Below, piece after piece: positions 55,363 to 64,000 of a stretch of 64,000 nucleotides of DNA. The stretch's first letter is position 1; the number at the start of each line of letters is the position of its first letter. Source of the stretch: Pirellulales bacterium (GTDB lineage Bacteria; Planctomycetota; Planctomycetia; Pirellulales; JACPPG01); NCBI GenBank assembly GCA_036490175.1, contig DASXEJ010000002.1:1-64000 (forward strand), in the 5' to 3' direction. A program made the translations under genes and the position numbers. Under the pieces are notes generated by a model that worked only from the letters and a program-made list of their open reading frames with translations, ran no database searches and was not told where the DNA came from.

Positions 55363-55385
55363 TTCATTCGTGTAATTCGTGGTTA
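55363..55385 (+). repeat. Second copy of the inner repeat unit seen at 23211-23239
   Basis: Matches 23217-23239 at 21 of 23 positions (core ATTCGTGGTTA). It lies in the 180-bp gap between the two amidohydrolase genes. Here only one arm is present, with no inverted partner. Confidence 0.7.
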
Positions 55386-55459
55386 CAAGCTGTTTGCTTT
55401 TTTGCGATGCAATTGAATAGTCAACGCCTGGGAAGACGTAAAGACCGCGATCCATTGCG

Positions 55460-58400
55460 CTAATGGTCATGATCGTGAATTCCGCCGTGGCAGAAGAGGT
55501 CTTCCCGCGGCCAGAATGCTGATTCACGCTTCTTTTCCTCGTCGGGCCCCACGGTCGGTTCCCCCGAGCTGAGAATTCGCTGCACCAAGGCTGCATGCAG
55601 GGTAGCGGCCGCGCGGCGCTGTTGACGATCCTCTTCGGCGTCGAAATATCGTCGGCCGTCGATCCAAGTCTGCTCGCAACGGCTGTAGGTCGACAGCGGC
55701 GAGGCGCTCCACACGACAACATCGGCGTCTTTGCCAGGCTCGAGCGATCCGACCCATCGATCAATGCGCAATTGTTTGGCTGGATTCAGGGTAACGAACT
55801 TGAGCGCCTCTTCGGCGGGAACCCCTCCGTATTTGACGGCCTTGGCCGCCTCGGTGTTCAACCGCCTGGCCAACTCGGCATCGTCCGAGTTGAACGACAC
55901 CACGACTCCGGCGTTGTGCAACAGGGCACCGTTGTAAGGAATCGCATCGAGCACCTCGAACTTGTAGGCCCACCAGTCTGAAAAGCTCGAGCCGCCAACA
56001 CCATGCTTGGCCATCACGTCGGCCACCTTGTAGCCTTCCAGGATGTGTTGAAACGTGGCGATCTGCACGCCGAACGCCTCACAAGTGCGCAACAATGCCA
56101 GAATCTCGTCCTGCCGATACGAATGGCAATGGATTAGCCGCTTACCTTCGACGACCTCGGCCAATGCCTCGAGTTCCAAGTCCACGCGTGGCGGCAAGCC
56201 GACCTTGGTCCGCTTCCATTCTTCCTGCGTCTGGCGATATTGCTGCGCGGCGCGAAAGGCGTCACGCACGAGTTGCTCGACCCCCATGCGCGTCTGCGGA
56301 TAACGACCGTTGGCCCGTTCGCCCCAGTTGCTTTGCTTGACGTTCTCGCCCAGCGCGAACTTGATGCCTTGCGGAGCGGCCACGAGTTTCATTTCTTCCG
56401 GCCCCGCGCCCCAGCGGAACTTCAGCACCTGGTTCTGGCCACCGATCGTATTGGCCGAGCCGTGCAAGATGTTAGAGCTGGTCACGCCGCCAGCCAGCTG
56501 CCGGTAAATGTTGATGTCGTTCGGGTCGACGAAGTCGCCGACACGAACCTCGGCCGTGATCGTCTGTCCCGATTCGTTCACGCCACCGTCGGTGGCGACG
56601 TGGGAATGGCAGTCGATCAGGCCCGCCGAGATATGTTTACCCGTGGCATTGACCACCACAGCCCCCGCCGGCGCGGCAAGGCCGGGACCGACGGCCTTGA
56701 TTTTGCCCTGCTCGACCAGGACATCAGCGTTCTCCAGTCGACCTTGCGGACCACTCGTCCAAACCGTGGCATTGCGAAACAACACGGCGGCTGGCTGCTC
56801 AGGTGCGGTCGCGCGGCCGAATTCTCCCAGGGGATAGTTCACCTCAGCCAGGGCGCGGACCGGTTTCTTCGGCTCGGTATCTTTCTTCGCCACTTCGGCG
56901 GCGGGCTCGCCTTCTTTGGCGGGCGCGGCTGCTTTTGCCGCTGCGTCTTCGGTCGTCGCCGCAGGCTCAGCCGGTTTGGCCACTGCGGGCGCGTCGTCCG
57001 GCTTGGCCGCAGGCGCGGCCGGTTCGTCGGGCGTCTTTGTTTTCTCGCCTTCGGGTGCCTTCTCTTTTTTGTCGTCGGCGCTGGGCTCGGCATTGTCCGA
57101 GTCGGATGCTTTGGCAGGCGCATCACGCTTGGCAGTGCAGGCGGTCTTTTGGCCATCAGGCCAAACGATCGACCCCAGCCAGGATAGCTCGGGCGCGGCG
57201 TCAGTCACGGCGGCATTCGACTTCGAAACCGTCGCCGAGAGTTGCAGCACGCCGTCGATCCCGAGTGCCTCCCCCTTGAACGACGCCGAGAATTGCAAAT
57301 CAGCCAGCGCAGGATTGGTCAGTGCGGTCGACTTGTCGCCCCGTTTGATCTTGCCCGAGAGCTTGGTCGGCTGCCCCTTGATCTCGAACTGAATCGATTC
57401 CTTGGCGCCGTCTGGCTTCGTAATCTCGACGGTCCACGTGCCGCGCATGTCCAACTGCGGTTCGGTCTCCACCTCATAGCGTACGCCGTCGATCCAGGTC
57501 TCCAGGACCTTGGGCTTGCCGTGAAACAGGTCGCCACTGGCCACGATAATATGAGCCGCCTTGCCGGGCTCAAGCGTGCCCAGCCGACTCGCCACGCCGA
57601 ACATCTCGGCGGGAGCGACTGTCAGTGCTCGCAAGGCTGCTTCGGGTGTCAGTCCTCGTTCAACCGCTTTGCGTACCGCCGCCAGAAACGTGCCGGCATC
57701 CTTCAAGCCGTGCGATGTGAGTGCAATCTTGATGCCGGCCGCCGCCAGACGCCCGGGGTTTTCTGGTGCGATGTCCCAATGCATTAGCCGTTCGAGCGAC
57801 ACGTTCATCGCGGACTCTGGCGTCGACACGCTGGGCGCCTTGGGAAAATCGAGCGGCACGATCACCGGACGATGCGTCGCCACGATGTCGGCCACGCGAC
57901 GATACTCTTCACCCGACCCGTTGATGAGGACGTCCAGGCCAAACTCTTTACTGATCCGATCGGCGCGCAGGAAATAGAGCTCGTCCGGCGCGTCGATAAC
58001 GACCGGCAGCTTGCCCCCTAGATAACCTCGCAAAGCGGCCAGGGCATCACTGCGTTCGGGACGAGGCAGATCTTGATTTGCCTGGTAGGCGTCCCACGCC
58101 TGGCCGTACCAACCGGCATCGTAGAACGCCTGCCGCACGAGCGTGTACGCCCCCATGGGAGAGTTCGGATAACCTCCCATGCCGCGGGCGGTGGTCAACT
58201 TGGCGTGCATGGCGACCTGATCGCGGATGATAGATTGCTTGCCCGCGTCGTCGCCGGTGGTTACCAGGGCGCTCGTCCCCTTGACGATTCCGGCCGACGG
58301 AGCGATCAGCCGCGCGGCAATTCCTTGCGATCGCAATTTGCGGTTCGCACCTGCATCGCCGGCGTATAGCATTGCGGCGCGTGTCTGGGCGGCGATGTTC

Positions 58401-58768
58401 GCGTTCCAATAGCCGGCTCCTGCCTTATCGTTCGCCGCAGCACGCGACCCGTCACCAGGCAACTCGCCGTAGGCATCGATGAAACCGGGGTAGATTGTCT
58501 TGCCGACCGCACTATGAACCTGCGCATCGGCCGGCGGCGCGATTTTTTCGCCGACCGCCACGATCACACCGTCGCGAATGACAATCGTGCCATTCTCGAT
58601 CGTGCGGTCGGGCGAGACGATGATCTTGCCGCCGACGATGGCATGCACTGTCAGCGAGCCCTCGCGCAATCCCGGAAAGGGAGCAGTACGCGGTGCGGCG
58701 ATCGCGATCGTCGACAACAGACAAAGTGCTACGACACTCGCGGTGAGGTAAATTCGTCGAAGTTGCAT
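55460..58768 (-). CDS. Exported fusion of two amidohydrolase domains with lipocalin-like and Ala/Pro/Lys-rich linkers
   Basis: 1102 residues from ATG 58768; signal peptide to TIAIAAPR. The first amidohydrolase barrel (about 45-445) has GFIDAYGEL in place of the HxH motif, so it is probably inactive. Then a small beta domain (about 450-560, RGTWTVEITKPDG, LSGKIKRGDK, GSIVWPDGQ) akin to the repeats of the 489-1568 protein, and a long charged linker rich in Ala, Pro, Glu and Lys (about 565-660). The second barrel (about 680-1060) is intact: LIDCHSHVATDG, LIHCHSYRQDE, TFQHILEG and FNSDDAE supply the metal ligands. Imidazolonepropionase-like or prolidase-like activity is possible; substrate unknown. 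Confidence 0.87.
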   Translation of the reverse strand: MQLRRIYLTASVVALCLLSTIAIAAPRTAPFPGLREGSLTVHAIVGGKIIVSPDRTIENGTIVIRDGVIVAVGEKIAPPADAQVHSAVGKTIYPGFIDAYGELPGDGSRAAANDKAGAGYWNANIAAQTRAAMLYAGDAGANRKLRSQGIAARLIAPSAGIVKGTSALVTTGDDAGKQSIIRDQVAMHAKLTTARGMGGYPNSPMGAYTLVRQAFYDAGWYGQAWDAYQANQDLPRPERSDALAALRGYLGGKLPVVIDAPDELYFLRADRISKEFGLDVLINGSGEEYRRVADIVATHRPVIVPLDFPKAPSVSTPESAMNVSLERLMHWDIAPENPGRLAAAGIKIALTSHGLKDAGTFLAAVRKAVERGLTPEAALRALTVAPAEMFGVASRLGTLEPGKAAHIIVASGDLFHGKPKVLETWIDGVRYEVETEPQLDMRGTWTVEITKPDGAKESIQFEIKGQPTKLSGKIKRGDKSTALTNPALADLQFSASFKGEALGIDGVLQLSATVSKSNAAVTDAAPELSWLGSIVWPDGQKTACTAKRDAPAKASDSDNAEPSADDKKEKAPEGEKTKTPDEPAAPAAKPDDAPAVAKPAEPAATTEDAAAKAAAPAKEGEPAAEVAKKDTEPKKPVRALAEVNYPLGEFGRATAPEQPAAVLFRNATVWTSGPQGRLENADVLVEQGKIKAVGPGLAAPAGAVVVNATGKHISAGLIDCHSHVATDGGVNESGQTITAEVRVGDFVDPNDINIYRQLAGGVTSSNILHGSANTIGGQNQVLKFRWGAGPEEMKLVAAPQGIKFALGENVKQSNWGERANGRYPQTRMGVEQLVRDAFRAAQQYRQTQEEWKRTKVGLPPRVDLELEALAEVVEGKRLIHCHSYRQDEILALLRTCEAFGVQIATFQHILEGYKVADVMAKHGVGGSSFSDWWAYKFEVLDAIPYNGALLHNAGVVVSFNSDDAELARRLNTEAAKAVKYGGVPAEEALKFVTLNPAKQLRIDRWVGSLEPGKDADVVVWSASPLSTYSRCEQTWIDGRRYFDAEEDRQQRRAAATLHAALVQRILSSGEPTVGPDEEKKRESAFWPREDLFCHGGIHDHDH

Positions 58769-58979
58769 GGTCAAGGTTGCTCGGGTGGTTGTGCCGCGTC
58801 GCACGGGCCTTGTCAGATCTCGCGACCATCGCGAAGCAATGTCAGCCGGCGCGCTAGGGTTTTAGGGCTTATTGACCTAGCGCGCTTGTGGGCTGGACAG
58901 CCCGCAAGCTGCCTTTGACGATAACCCGCGGCGTTACACGATGCCAGCACGCGCAACGGGTGGCCAATTTAGCTCCCGT

Positions 58980-59873
58980 TCACTCGCCGTAGGCGGTCGA
59001 ACGGCGGAACTGTTCGACGATCCGTCCCTCTTTCCGCTTAATCACGGGGCTGACGAGCAGGAATTTGGCAAGCGATGCGCGGCGTTCGGCCAGGTTATTC
59101 GGGTCGTAGGCTTTCAACATCGCGCCGAATTGGCTGGTGTGGGCCGCCGCGGCTTCGGCCTTTTTTTGCATGACGTCCGTGACGTCGACCGTGTAGTTCG
59201 GCTGGTTCGAATAAAAAAGAAATGCCACGGGCACCTTGTGATGCTTGAGTCCCTCTCGCTCCAACTCCGGAAAATACAACCGCCAAGCCGAGGCCCGCAT
59301 GGCGTCGACCGTAATCTGCGCACCGCTGCGATGGTCGGATTTGTGCCACTGCTCATACGGCGCGCCCGGATCGATGGATAGCACGGCGTCGGGACGATGA
59401 CGGCGAATCTCGCGCACAACCTGCTTGGTCAACTCGCGGCGATCGACATATTCCAACATGCCGTCGTCGTAGCCCAACCAGGTGATGTGATCCTTAGGGA
59501 TGCCTAGCACCTGGCACGCGTCCTCTTCTTCCTGGCGGCGGATCTCGGCGAGCTTCTCCTTGGTCATGTCTGGATCGTTGGAACCGGCATTGTCCGTCGT
59601 GTAAATCAGGATCTGCACGTTGTTGCCGCCCGCGACCAGCAGCGATAACAACCCGCCCGATGTAAATGTATCGTCGTCCGGGTGGGGCGTTACCACCAAG
59701 ACGGTCTTGTCGTGCCACTTCTCGATGCGATCGTCACCCGTGTATTCCGGCTCGGCGACGGCAACCTGCGCGCGAACACTCACCCCCGCCGTCAAAGATA
59801 GGGCCACGCCCACAACTACGGCCAACGTATCGAAGCAGCTCCATCGCGGCAGTTTGAATGGTGGAACAGTCAT
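58980..59873 (-). CDS. Exported PIG-L family deacetylase
   Basis: 297 residues from ATG 59873; signal-like stretch (LAVVVGVALSLTAGVSVRAQ) to about residue 37. LmbE/PIG-L fold: VVTPHPDDDTFTSGG with His64, Asp66/67 as zinc ligands, a second part YEQWHKSDHRSGAQITVDA with further His. The family removes N-acetyl groups from GlcNAc-type sugars or mycothiol/bacillithiol precursors; an exported member would act on envelope or extracellular glycans. Same strand as the amidohydrolases and ALDH, but with gaps of about 190-210 bp. Confidence 0.9.
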   Translation of the reverse strand: MTVPPFKLPRWSCFDTLAVVVGVALSLTAGVSVRAQVAVAEPEYTGDDRIEKWHDKTVLVVTPHPDDDTFTSGGLLSLLVAGGNNVQILIYTTDNAGSNDPDMTKEKLAEIRRQEEEDACQVLGIPKDHITWLGYDDGMLEYVDRRELTKQVVREIRRHRPDAVLSIDPGAPYEQWHKSDHRSGAQITVDAMRASAWRLYFPELEREGLKHHKVPVAFLFYSNQPNYTVDVTDVMQKKAEAAAAHTSQFGAMLKAYDPNNLAERRASLAKFLLVSPVIKRKEGRIVEQFRRSTAYGE

Positions 59874-60060
59874 GGTGTAGTTTTCCAAGTGGAAGTATTT
59901 GGCCCGGAGCGTCCGGCGGGCACGATTGCGCAGAAGAAGGGCAGCAATCCGTCGCACCCACTCGCGTAGCGCCCGTCGCGCCGTAGCGCGATAACTTACC
60001 ACCCGAAGCGCAGCACCGCCAACAAGCGACGCGCAGCAGCCTGCGCGTTTTTGGCTGTGC

Positions 60061-61785
60061 TTAGCCGCGCATCGCGGGCAGCATGAGCCCTGGCAGCTTC
60101 AACCACGAAGGATGGTTGGTCAGGTCCAAGGTTTTTCGCGCCAGGATATTGGCGGTGCGATGCGTGGGGAACCAGAACGGCTTGGGCATCATCGTAAGCG
60201 GCCCCTCGATCACGGTCTTTTGAGCCGAGTCGAGGAAATATGTGTTGTGGACCCAACCCAGCCCGCTCTTGGGATCTTCGAGCGTCCCTTCGGGAAATCC
60301 GCCCCACGGCGTACACATGAGCGCGTAAGAAATAGCCGGCCAATGGTTGATGCCGACGGTGCCAAATCGCAGTTGCGCGATGGTGTCCTGGAACCGATCT
60401 TCCATGCCCGGCTCGCGCCGCGACTTGGGATGAATCATGATCCCCGCGCCCAAATTGCCCCACAATTGATCGTTTACGAACTCTGGCACGCGTTCGAGAA
60501 ATTCCTGCGGCGTGCTGGCATCCAGCGCCGTCTCGGCACAGACGCATACAAAGGACTCTTCCTCGAAATACTGCGGTGCCTGATCCTTCTTCACGTCGCG
60601 CACGAGCGTCCACGGCAATGTGCCCGGAGTCCCCGCTTCAGGCGGCCGGCCGGCGAAACGCGTGAAGCGTTCTTCAGCACCAGGGTAATAGGCGCGGCGG
60701 CGCGGAATGCGGGCGAGTACGGCTTCCAGCTTGTCGAGGAATCGCTGCCGATCGGGCCAGCTGCGACTGGTCACGATCATTTTGGTGGCGATGCAATTGA
60801 ACGACGCGTTGTTCGTGATCATCGCGGCCACGTTCTCGGCCTGGAAATCCAGCTCACGATCGCTGTACGGGCCGGGAACGACGATCCATGGTGTCACGTT
60901 GCCGAGTTCGCTGGTGATGCGCTTTTGCAGCCGCGCCACACCGTCGGCCTTGCGCCGATCGCGTTCTGGGCCCGGAGGCCCCCACACGATCGTCTCGTGC
61001 GAATAAACCGAACCGGTGATATGAACTTCGTCGACCACCTGGTGCTCGATGGCATATGCTCCGGCATCGGCGCCGCCGTAGATAATGCGCAGGAAGCCCG
61101 CCTCGATCAGCGGCGCGAAGGCCTGGGCGAAGATGCCCCCCAGGTATTCATTCACCGGATTCATCTTCAGCAGGACGACCTTGCCCTCTTGAAAAAGCTT
61201 GCTGAAGGCATCTGTCGGTGCAATGCTGCTCACGTTGCCTGCGCCAAGCACCAGGGCGATGCCCGCCGGCGCCGTGCCCGGCCGAACTGTGCAGGCCATA
61301 TGGTGGGCGAGGTTCTCGCGCGTTACGCCCGGTTGCATCCAGACGTCGGCGCGAAAGCCGGCGAAGAGAACCGAATCGTAAAGTCCGCGCGTGGGAAAAA
61401 CCTGAATGCTCAACTGCCCGCTACGGGTTATAGCGATTTTTCCAGGCAAGCGGACAGAGCCGGTTTTCTCCAAATCCGACAGCGAGCGAATCAGCAATTT
61501 CAGATAGCGAACCGTGGCCAACGGTCCGGCCGCGGTCTCCTCGCCTTCAAGTGACGAACCCGGCTCGATCCCCTTGGCGCGGCAGGCCTCGGCAATCCAT
61601 CCGTCCGAGGCGGCAATTGCTCCGTCCAAGCAAGCCTTGGCCAACTCGATGCGCTTGGCCAGTGGCAGATCGCGCCAACGATCTTTGGCCTGCGATAAGT
61701 CGTTGAGGCAGCGGTCGATCACGTCGCGCGACGTGACCTGACCCGTCCGCTCTTGATACAGCGAGGCGGCGGCGGCAATACTCAT
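60061..61785 (-). CDS. Aldehyde dehydrogenase family protein
   Basis: 574 residues from ATG 61785 (GGGAGGA 7 nt upstream). It oxidises an aldehyde to the acid with NAD(P). The catalytic pair is present: Glu293 in SELGNVTPW and Cys331 in NASFNCIATKMIV. The cofactor loop resembles VLGAGNVSSIAPTD near 179-193 and HITGSVYSHE near 255. It is longer than the usual ~490 residues, with an extended N-terminus (about 90 residues before the first barrel-like strands), so it belongs to a divergent branch. No signal peptide. Confidence 0.88.
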   Translation of the reverse strand: MSIAAAASLYQERTGQVTSRDVIDRCLNDLSQAKDRWRDLPLAKRIELAKACLDGAIAASDGWIAEACRAKGIEPGSSLEGEETAAGPLATVRYLKLLIRSLSDLEKTGSVRLPGKIAITRSGQLSIQVFPTRGLYDSVLFAGFRADVWMQPGVTRENLAHHMACTVRPGTAPAGIALVLGAGNVSSIAPTDAFSKLFQEGKVVLLKMNPVNEYLGGIFAQAFAPLIEAGFLRIIYGGADAGAYAIEHQVVDEVHITGSVYSHETIVWGPPGPERDRRKADGVARLQKRITSELGNVTPWIVVPGPYSDRELDFQAENVAAMITNNASFNCIATKMIVTSRSWPDRQRFLDKLEAVLARIPRRRAYYPGAEERFTRFAGRPPEAGTPGTLPWTLVRDVKKDQAPQYFEEESFVCVCAETALDASTPQEFLERVPEFVNDQLWGNLGAGIMIHPKSRREPGMEDRFQDTIAQLRFGTVGINHWPAISYALMCTPWGGFPEGTLEDPKSGLGWVHNTYFLDSAQKTVIEGPLTMMPKPFWFPTHRTANILARKTLDLTNHPSWLKLPGLMLPAMRG

Positions 61786-61945
61786 GGACGGGTCCTCCCA
61801 CAAAGACCAAAGAGGCGGCGCGTCAGTGGCTCAGATCCGGCTGAGACGGATCCAGCGTAATTCAACTCTACTACAGCGCCGCGCCGCCCCTATTCTGCCG
61901 AAGCCGGCGAGTACCCGCTACCGATTTTGCCGCTTTTTTTCCGGC

Positions 61946-61964
61946 GCGGGGGGCTGCCCCCCGC
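61946..61964. repeat. Perfect GC hairpin between ALDH and GlgX genes
   Basis: Arms 61946-61954 and 61956-61964 are perfectly complementary around a single T, so the practical loop is 3-5 nt. It lies 74 nt past the stop of the GlgX gene on the minus strand. There is no U tract in that direction (a T7 run lies on the plus-strand 5' side), so it may only slow or stabilise the transcript. Confidence 0.4.
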
Positions 61965-62037
61965 GACCGCCTCGACCGGAAGCGGCGTTCAACCCGGTCC
62001 GCCGGCCTGCCGTCGTCCCCACATTCGGCAAGAGCCG

Positions 62038-64000
62038 CTACGTGGCCGAGACGTAGCAAACCAGGGTGTGGTCCAACAGCGTGAGCTTGCGATCCGGCAC
62101 CAGTTCCGGACCGTCCAAATTCGGAAAGATATCGGCCGGACTTTCGGCCGAGGTATTGATGAACTGCCTCCATTTGATCCATCGCGCTGGACCCGGCACC
62201 GAAAAATCGCGAGGCAGTGAGCCTGCATGGCACATCAGCAGCACATGGCGAGGCGTTTCGTCCATATTCTGCGCCTGCGGCGCCGCTAAAAGGCAGGTCA
62301 GACTGAGGTCATCACTCGACCAGTCGACGGCGCCTGCCTCGGCGCTGAACCAGCTCACATCGGGAAGCATGCCTGGAGCCGTTGGTTCCCCCTTGAGAAA
62401 ATTCGATCGCCGCAACGTGAGCTGCTTTTTGCGGAACCCAATTAACGCCTGCGTAAAACGGACCAGGTCGACGTTTGTTTCAACCAGCTCCCAGTCGAAC
62501 CACGAGATTTCGTTGTCCTGGCAATAGGCATTGTTGTTGCCGCACTGCGTGCGTCGACATTCATCCCCCGACAGCAGCATCGGGACACCCTGGCTCAGGA
62601 AGAGCGTGGACAGAAAATTGCGCATCTGGCGGCCGCGAATGCGCTCGATGGCGCGGCGGTTCGTCGGCCCTTCGATGCCGTAGTTGTCGCTGTAGTTATT
62701 GTTGTCGCCGTCCCGATTATTCTCGCCGTTCAGCTGATTGTGCTTGCGCGTATAGGTCACCAGGTCATTGACCGTGAACCCATCGTGCGACGTGATGAAA
62801 TTAATGCTGTGGTACGGCTGCCGAAACGGGGCATACAGATCGCTCGATCCGGCCAATCGCGTGGCGAAGTCGCCCAAGGTCCCCTGGTCTCCACGCCAAA
62901 AGCGACGCGCATCGTCGCGATAGCGACCGTTCCACTCTGCCCAGCGTAAATTCGCAAACGAGCCGACCTGATAGGCGCCCGCGGCGTCCCACGCTTCGGC
63001 AATGATCTTGGTGTCGGCCAATAACGGGTCTTCGGCGATCGTTTCCACCAGCGGCGGATTCGGCAGCAATTCGCCGTTACGGTCGCGGCTGAGCACCGAC
63101 GCCAGGTCGAAACGGAATCCGTCGACGTGGTAGTTCAACACCCAATGCCGCAGACAAAGGAAGATCAATTCCCGCACGATCGGATGGTTACCGTTGACCG
63201 TGTTACCGCAGCCCGAGTAATTGCGGTAAGAGCCACCGCCATTCTCGAGCATGTAGTAAACGCGATTCTCCAACCCCTTGAAGCTGAGCGTGGGTCCGTT
63301 CTCGTTCCCCTCGGCCGTGTGATTGAAAACGACATCGAGGATCACTTCGATGCCGGCCTGGTGCAAAGCCCGCACCATCTGCTTGAACTCGACGGTCTGG
63401 GCGCCCGGCTCAGGACTCGCGGCGTAGCCACGATGCGGCGCGAAGAAGGCCAGCGGATCATAGCCCCAATAGTTGGACCGTTCGTCCTTCGAACCAAAGC
63501 AATTGTTCATCGGGTATTCGTGAACCGGCATCAGCTCGACGGCCGTCACGCCCAACGATTTCAGATAGGGAATCTGCTCGATGACGCCCAGATAGGTGCC
63601 CGGATTCTCGACACCACTCGTCGGCGACCGGGTAAAGCCCCCCACGTGCATCTCGTAGATGACGGTATCGGCCAGGCTGCGCCGCAAATGGCGGTCTCCC
63701 TGCCAATCGAAGGTATCGTCGATGACGACACATTTGGGGGGGCGAATGACCCCGCCCGTGCCCGGCAGGAAATTGCCCGCCAAAGCGCGCGCGTAGGGAT
63801 CGATCAACCGAGCGCGACCGTCGAATCGGTGGCCGTGCTGGGGGTCGAAGGGCCCGTCAGCTTGCAAGTGATAAAGCTGACCGGGACCGACGCCGGGAAT
63901 GAATATGCTCCAGATGTCGCCCCAGCGGTCGTTGTCGGCATCGTAGGGAATAACATCCGTGGGCTCGGCGTCGTCGACATTGTCGTACAGCATCAGCCGC
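62038..64000 (-). CDS. glgX: Glycogen debranching enzyme GlgX / isoamylase family, 5' end beyond the window
   Basis: The last ~650 residues plus two more codons are present; the N-terminal carbohydrate-binding domain is partly cut off. GH13 catalytic regions in order: DVVFNHTAEGN (region I), GFRFDLASVL with the nucleophile Asp (II), IIAEAWDAAG with the acid Glu (III) and FITSHDGFTVNDL (IV). SYRNYSGCGNTVN and GDECRRTQ(C)GNNNAYCQDN are typical of GlgX/TreX. It cleaves alpha-1,6 branches of glycogen or limit dextrins; cytosolic. No other glycogen genes are visible here. Confidence 0.95.
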   Translation of the reverse strand, partial: RLMLYDNVDDAEPTDVIPYDADNDRWGDIWSIFIPGVGPGQLYHLQADGPFDPQHGHRFDGRARLIDPYARALAGNFLPGTGGVIRPPKCVVIDDTFDWQGDRHLRRSLADTVIYEMHVGGFTRSPTSGVENPGTYLGVIEQIPYLKSLGVTAVELMPVHEYPMNNCFGSKDERSNYWGYDPLAFFAPHRGYAASPEPGAQTVEFKQMVRALHQAGIEVILDVVFNHTAEGNENGPTLSFKGLENRVYYMLENGGGSYRNYSGCGNTVNGNHPIVRELIFLCLRHWVLNYHVDGFRFDLASVLSRDRNGELLPNPPLVETIAEDPLLADTKIIAEAWDAAGAYQVGSFANLRWAEWNGRYRDDARRFWRGDQGTLGDFATRLAGSSDLYAPFRQPYHSINFITSHDGFTVNDLVTYTRKHNQLNGENNRDGDNNNYSDNYGIEGPTNRRAIERIRGRQMRNFLSTLFLSQGVPMLLSGDECRRTQCGNNNAYCQDNEISWFDWELVETNVDLVRFTQALIGFRKKQLTLRRSNFLKGEPTAPGMLPDVSWFSAEAGAVDWSSDDLSLTCLLAAPQAQNMDETPRHVLLMCHAGSLPRDFSVPGPARWIKWRQFINTSAESPADIFPNLDGPELVPDRKLTLLDHTLVCYVSAT

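Noticed and set aside
60112-61554. A 480-codon plus-strand frame antisense to the aldehyde dehydrogenase
   Set aside because: Typical GC-rich mirror frame: no domain, no ribosome site, high Arg/Gly/His; the ALDH on the other strand has its catalytic Glu/Cys and a good Shine-Dalgarno.

Overview
This 64 kb window is GC-rich and gene-dense and most probably comes from a planctomycete (Planctomycetota, plausibly Pirellulales). The evidence is family content: a DUF1501 protein coupled to a giant PSCyt1/DUF1549/DUF1553 cytochrome next to a sulfatase, PEP-CTERM and dockerin proteins, many secreted proteins of unknown role, and fused redoxin-cytochrome c proteins. No rRNA is present, so this placement is inference. 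Two tRNAs (Leu-CAA, His-GTG) and 47 protein-coding regions are called. Two of these run off the ends: the first (a secreted protein) and the last (GlgX). All functions come from reading motifs; no database search was possible.

Layout. 1-10 kb: secreted repeat protein, FGGY sugar kinase, dockerin/PEP-CTERM protein, secreted PCMT-like methyltransferase, MetF, GlmU-like protein and small unknowns. 10-19.5 kb: tRNA-Leu, a giant secreted pentapeptide-repeat protein, an NHL-repeat protein, a TVP38 membrane protein, an unknown conserved protein, and a tandem-domain GDPD. 19.5-23 kb: a tightly overlapping operon of RmlD-like reductase, DegT aminotransferase and an L-arabinokinase-like GHMP kinase. 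23-30 kb: EamA transporter, serine hydrolase, lipoprotein, tRNA-His, a second GDPD, a BtuF-like protein and a PPP phosphatase. 30-34 kb: a gene-poor 1.3 kb stretch followed by two alpha/beta hydrolases and a quinone-oxidoreductase-like gene that look like an accessory insertion.

34-41 kb is the most interesting part. Two paralogous exported proteins each join a redoxin domain, a c-type heme site and a PHM-like dicopper monooxygenase module with all six copper ligands recognisable. Directly upstream on the same strand lies a three-gene overlapping cassette of ECF sigma factor, short one-TM anti-sigma and one-TM His/Met-rich Spy/CnrX-like sensor. Its sizes resemble the CnrH/CnrY/CnrX metal-sensing system. 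I infer a metal- or redox-responsive regulon controlling periplasmic cupro-heme enzymes.

42-46 kb: a catabolic cluster, RraA-like + IclR regulator divergent from RidA + MlrC-like M81 peptidase, with a TTCCA-N5-TGGAA operator between them. 46-54 kb: DUF1501 + PSCyt/DUF1553 pair divergent from a sulfatase, then a dCache/HD-GYP c-di-GMP phosphodiesterase. 54-64 kb: two exported amidohydrolases (one a dead-plus-live fusion), PIG-L deacetylase, aldehyde dehydrogenase and GlgX, all on the minus strand.

Non-coding features include several intrinsic-terminator hairpins and a nested inverted repeat at 23.0-23.3 kb whose inner unit recurs at 55.4 kb. Start codons were moved from the longest open frame wherever a Shine-Dalgarno sequence, signal peptide or neighbour overlap argued for it.
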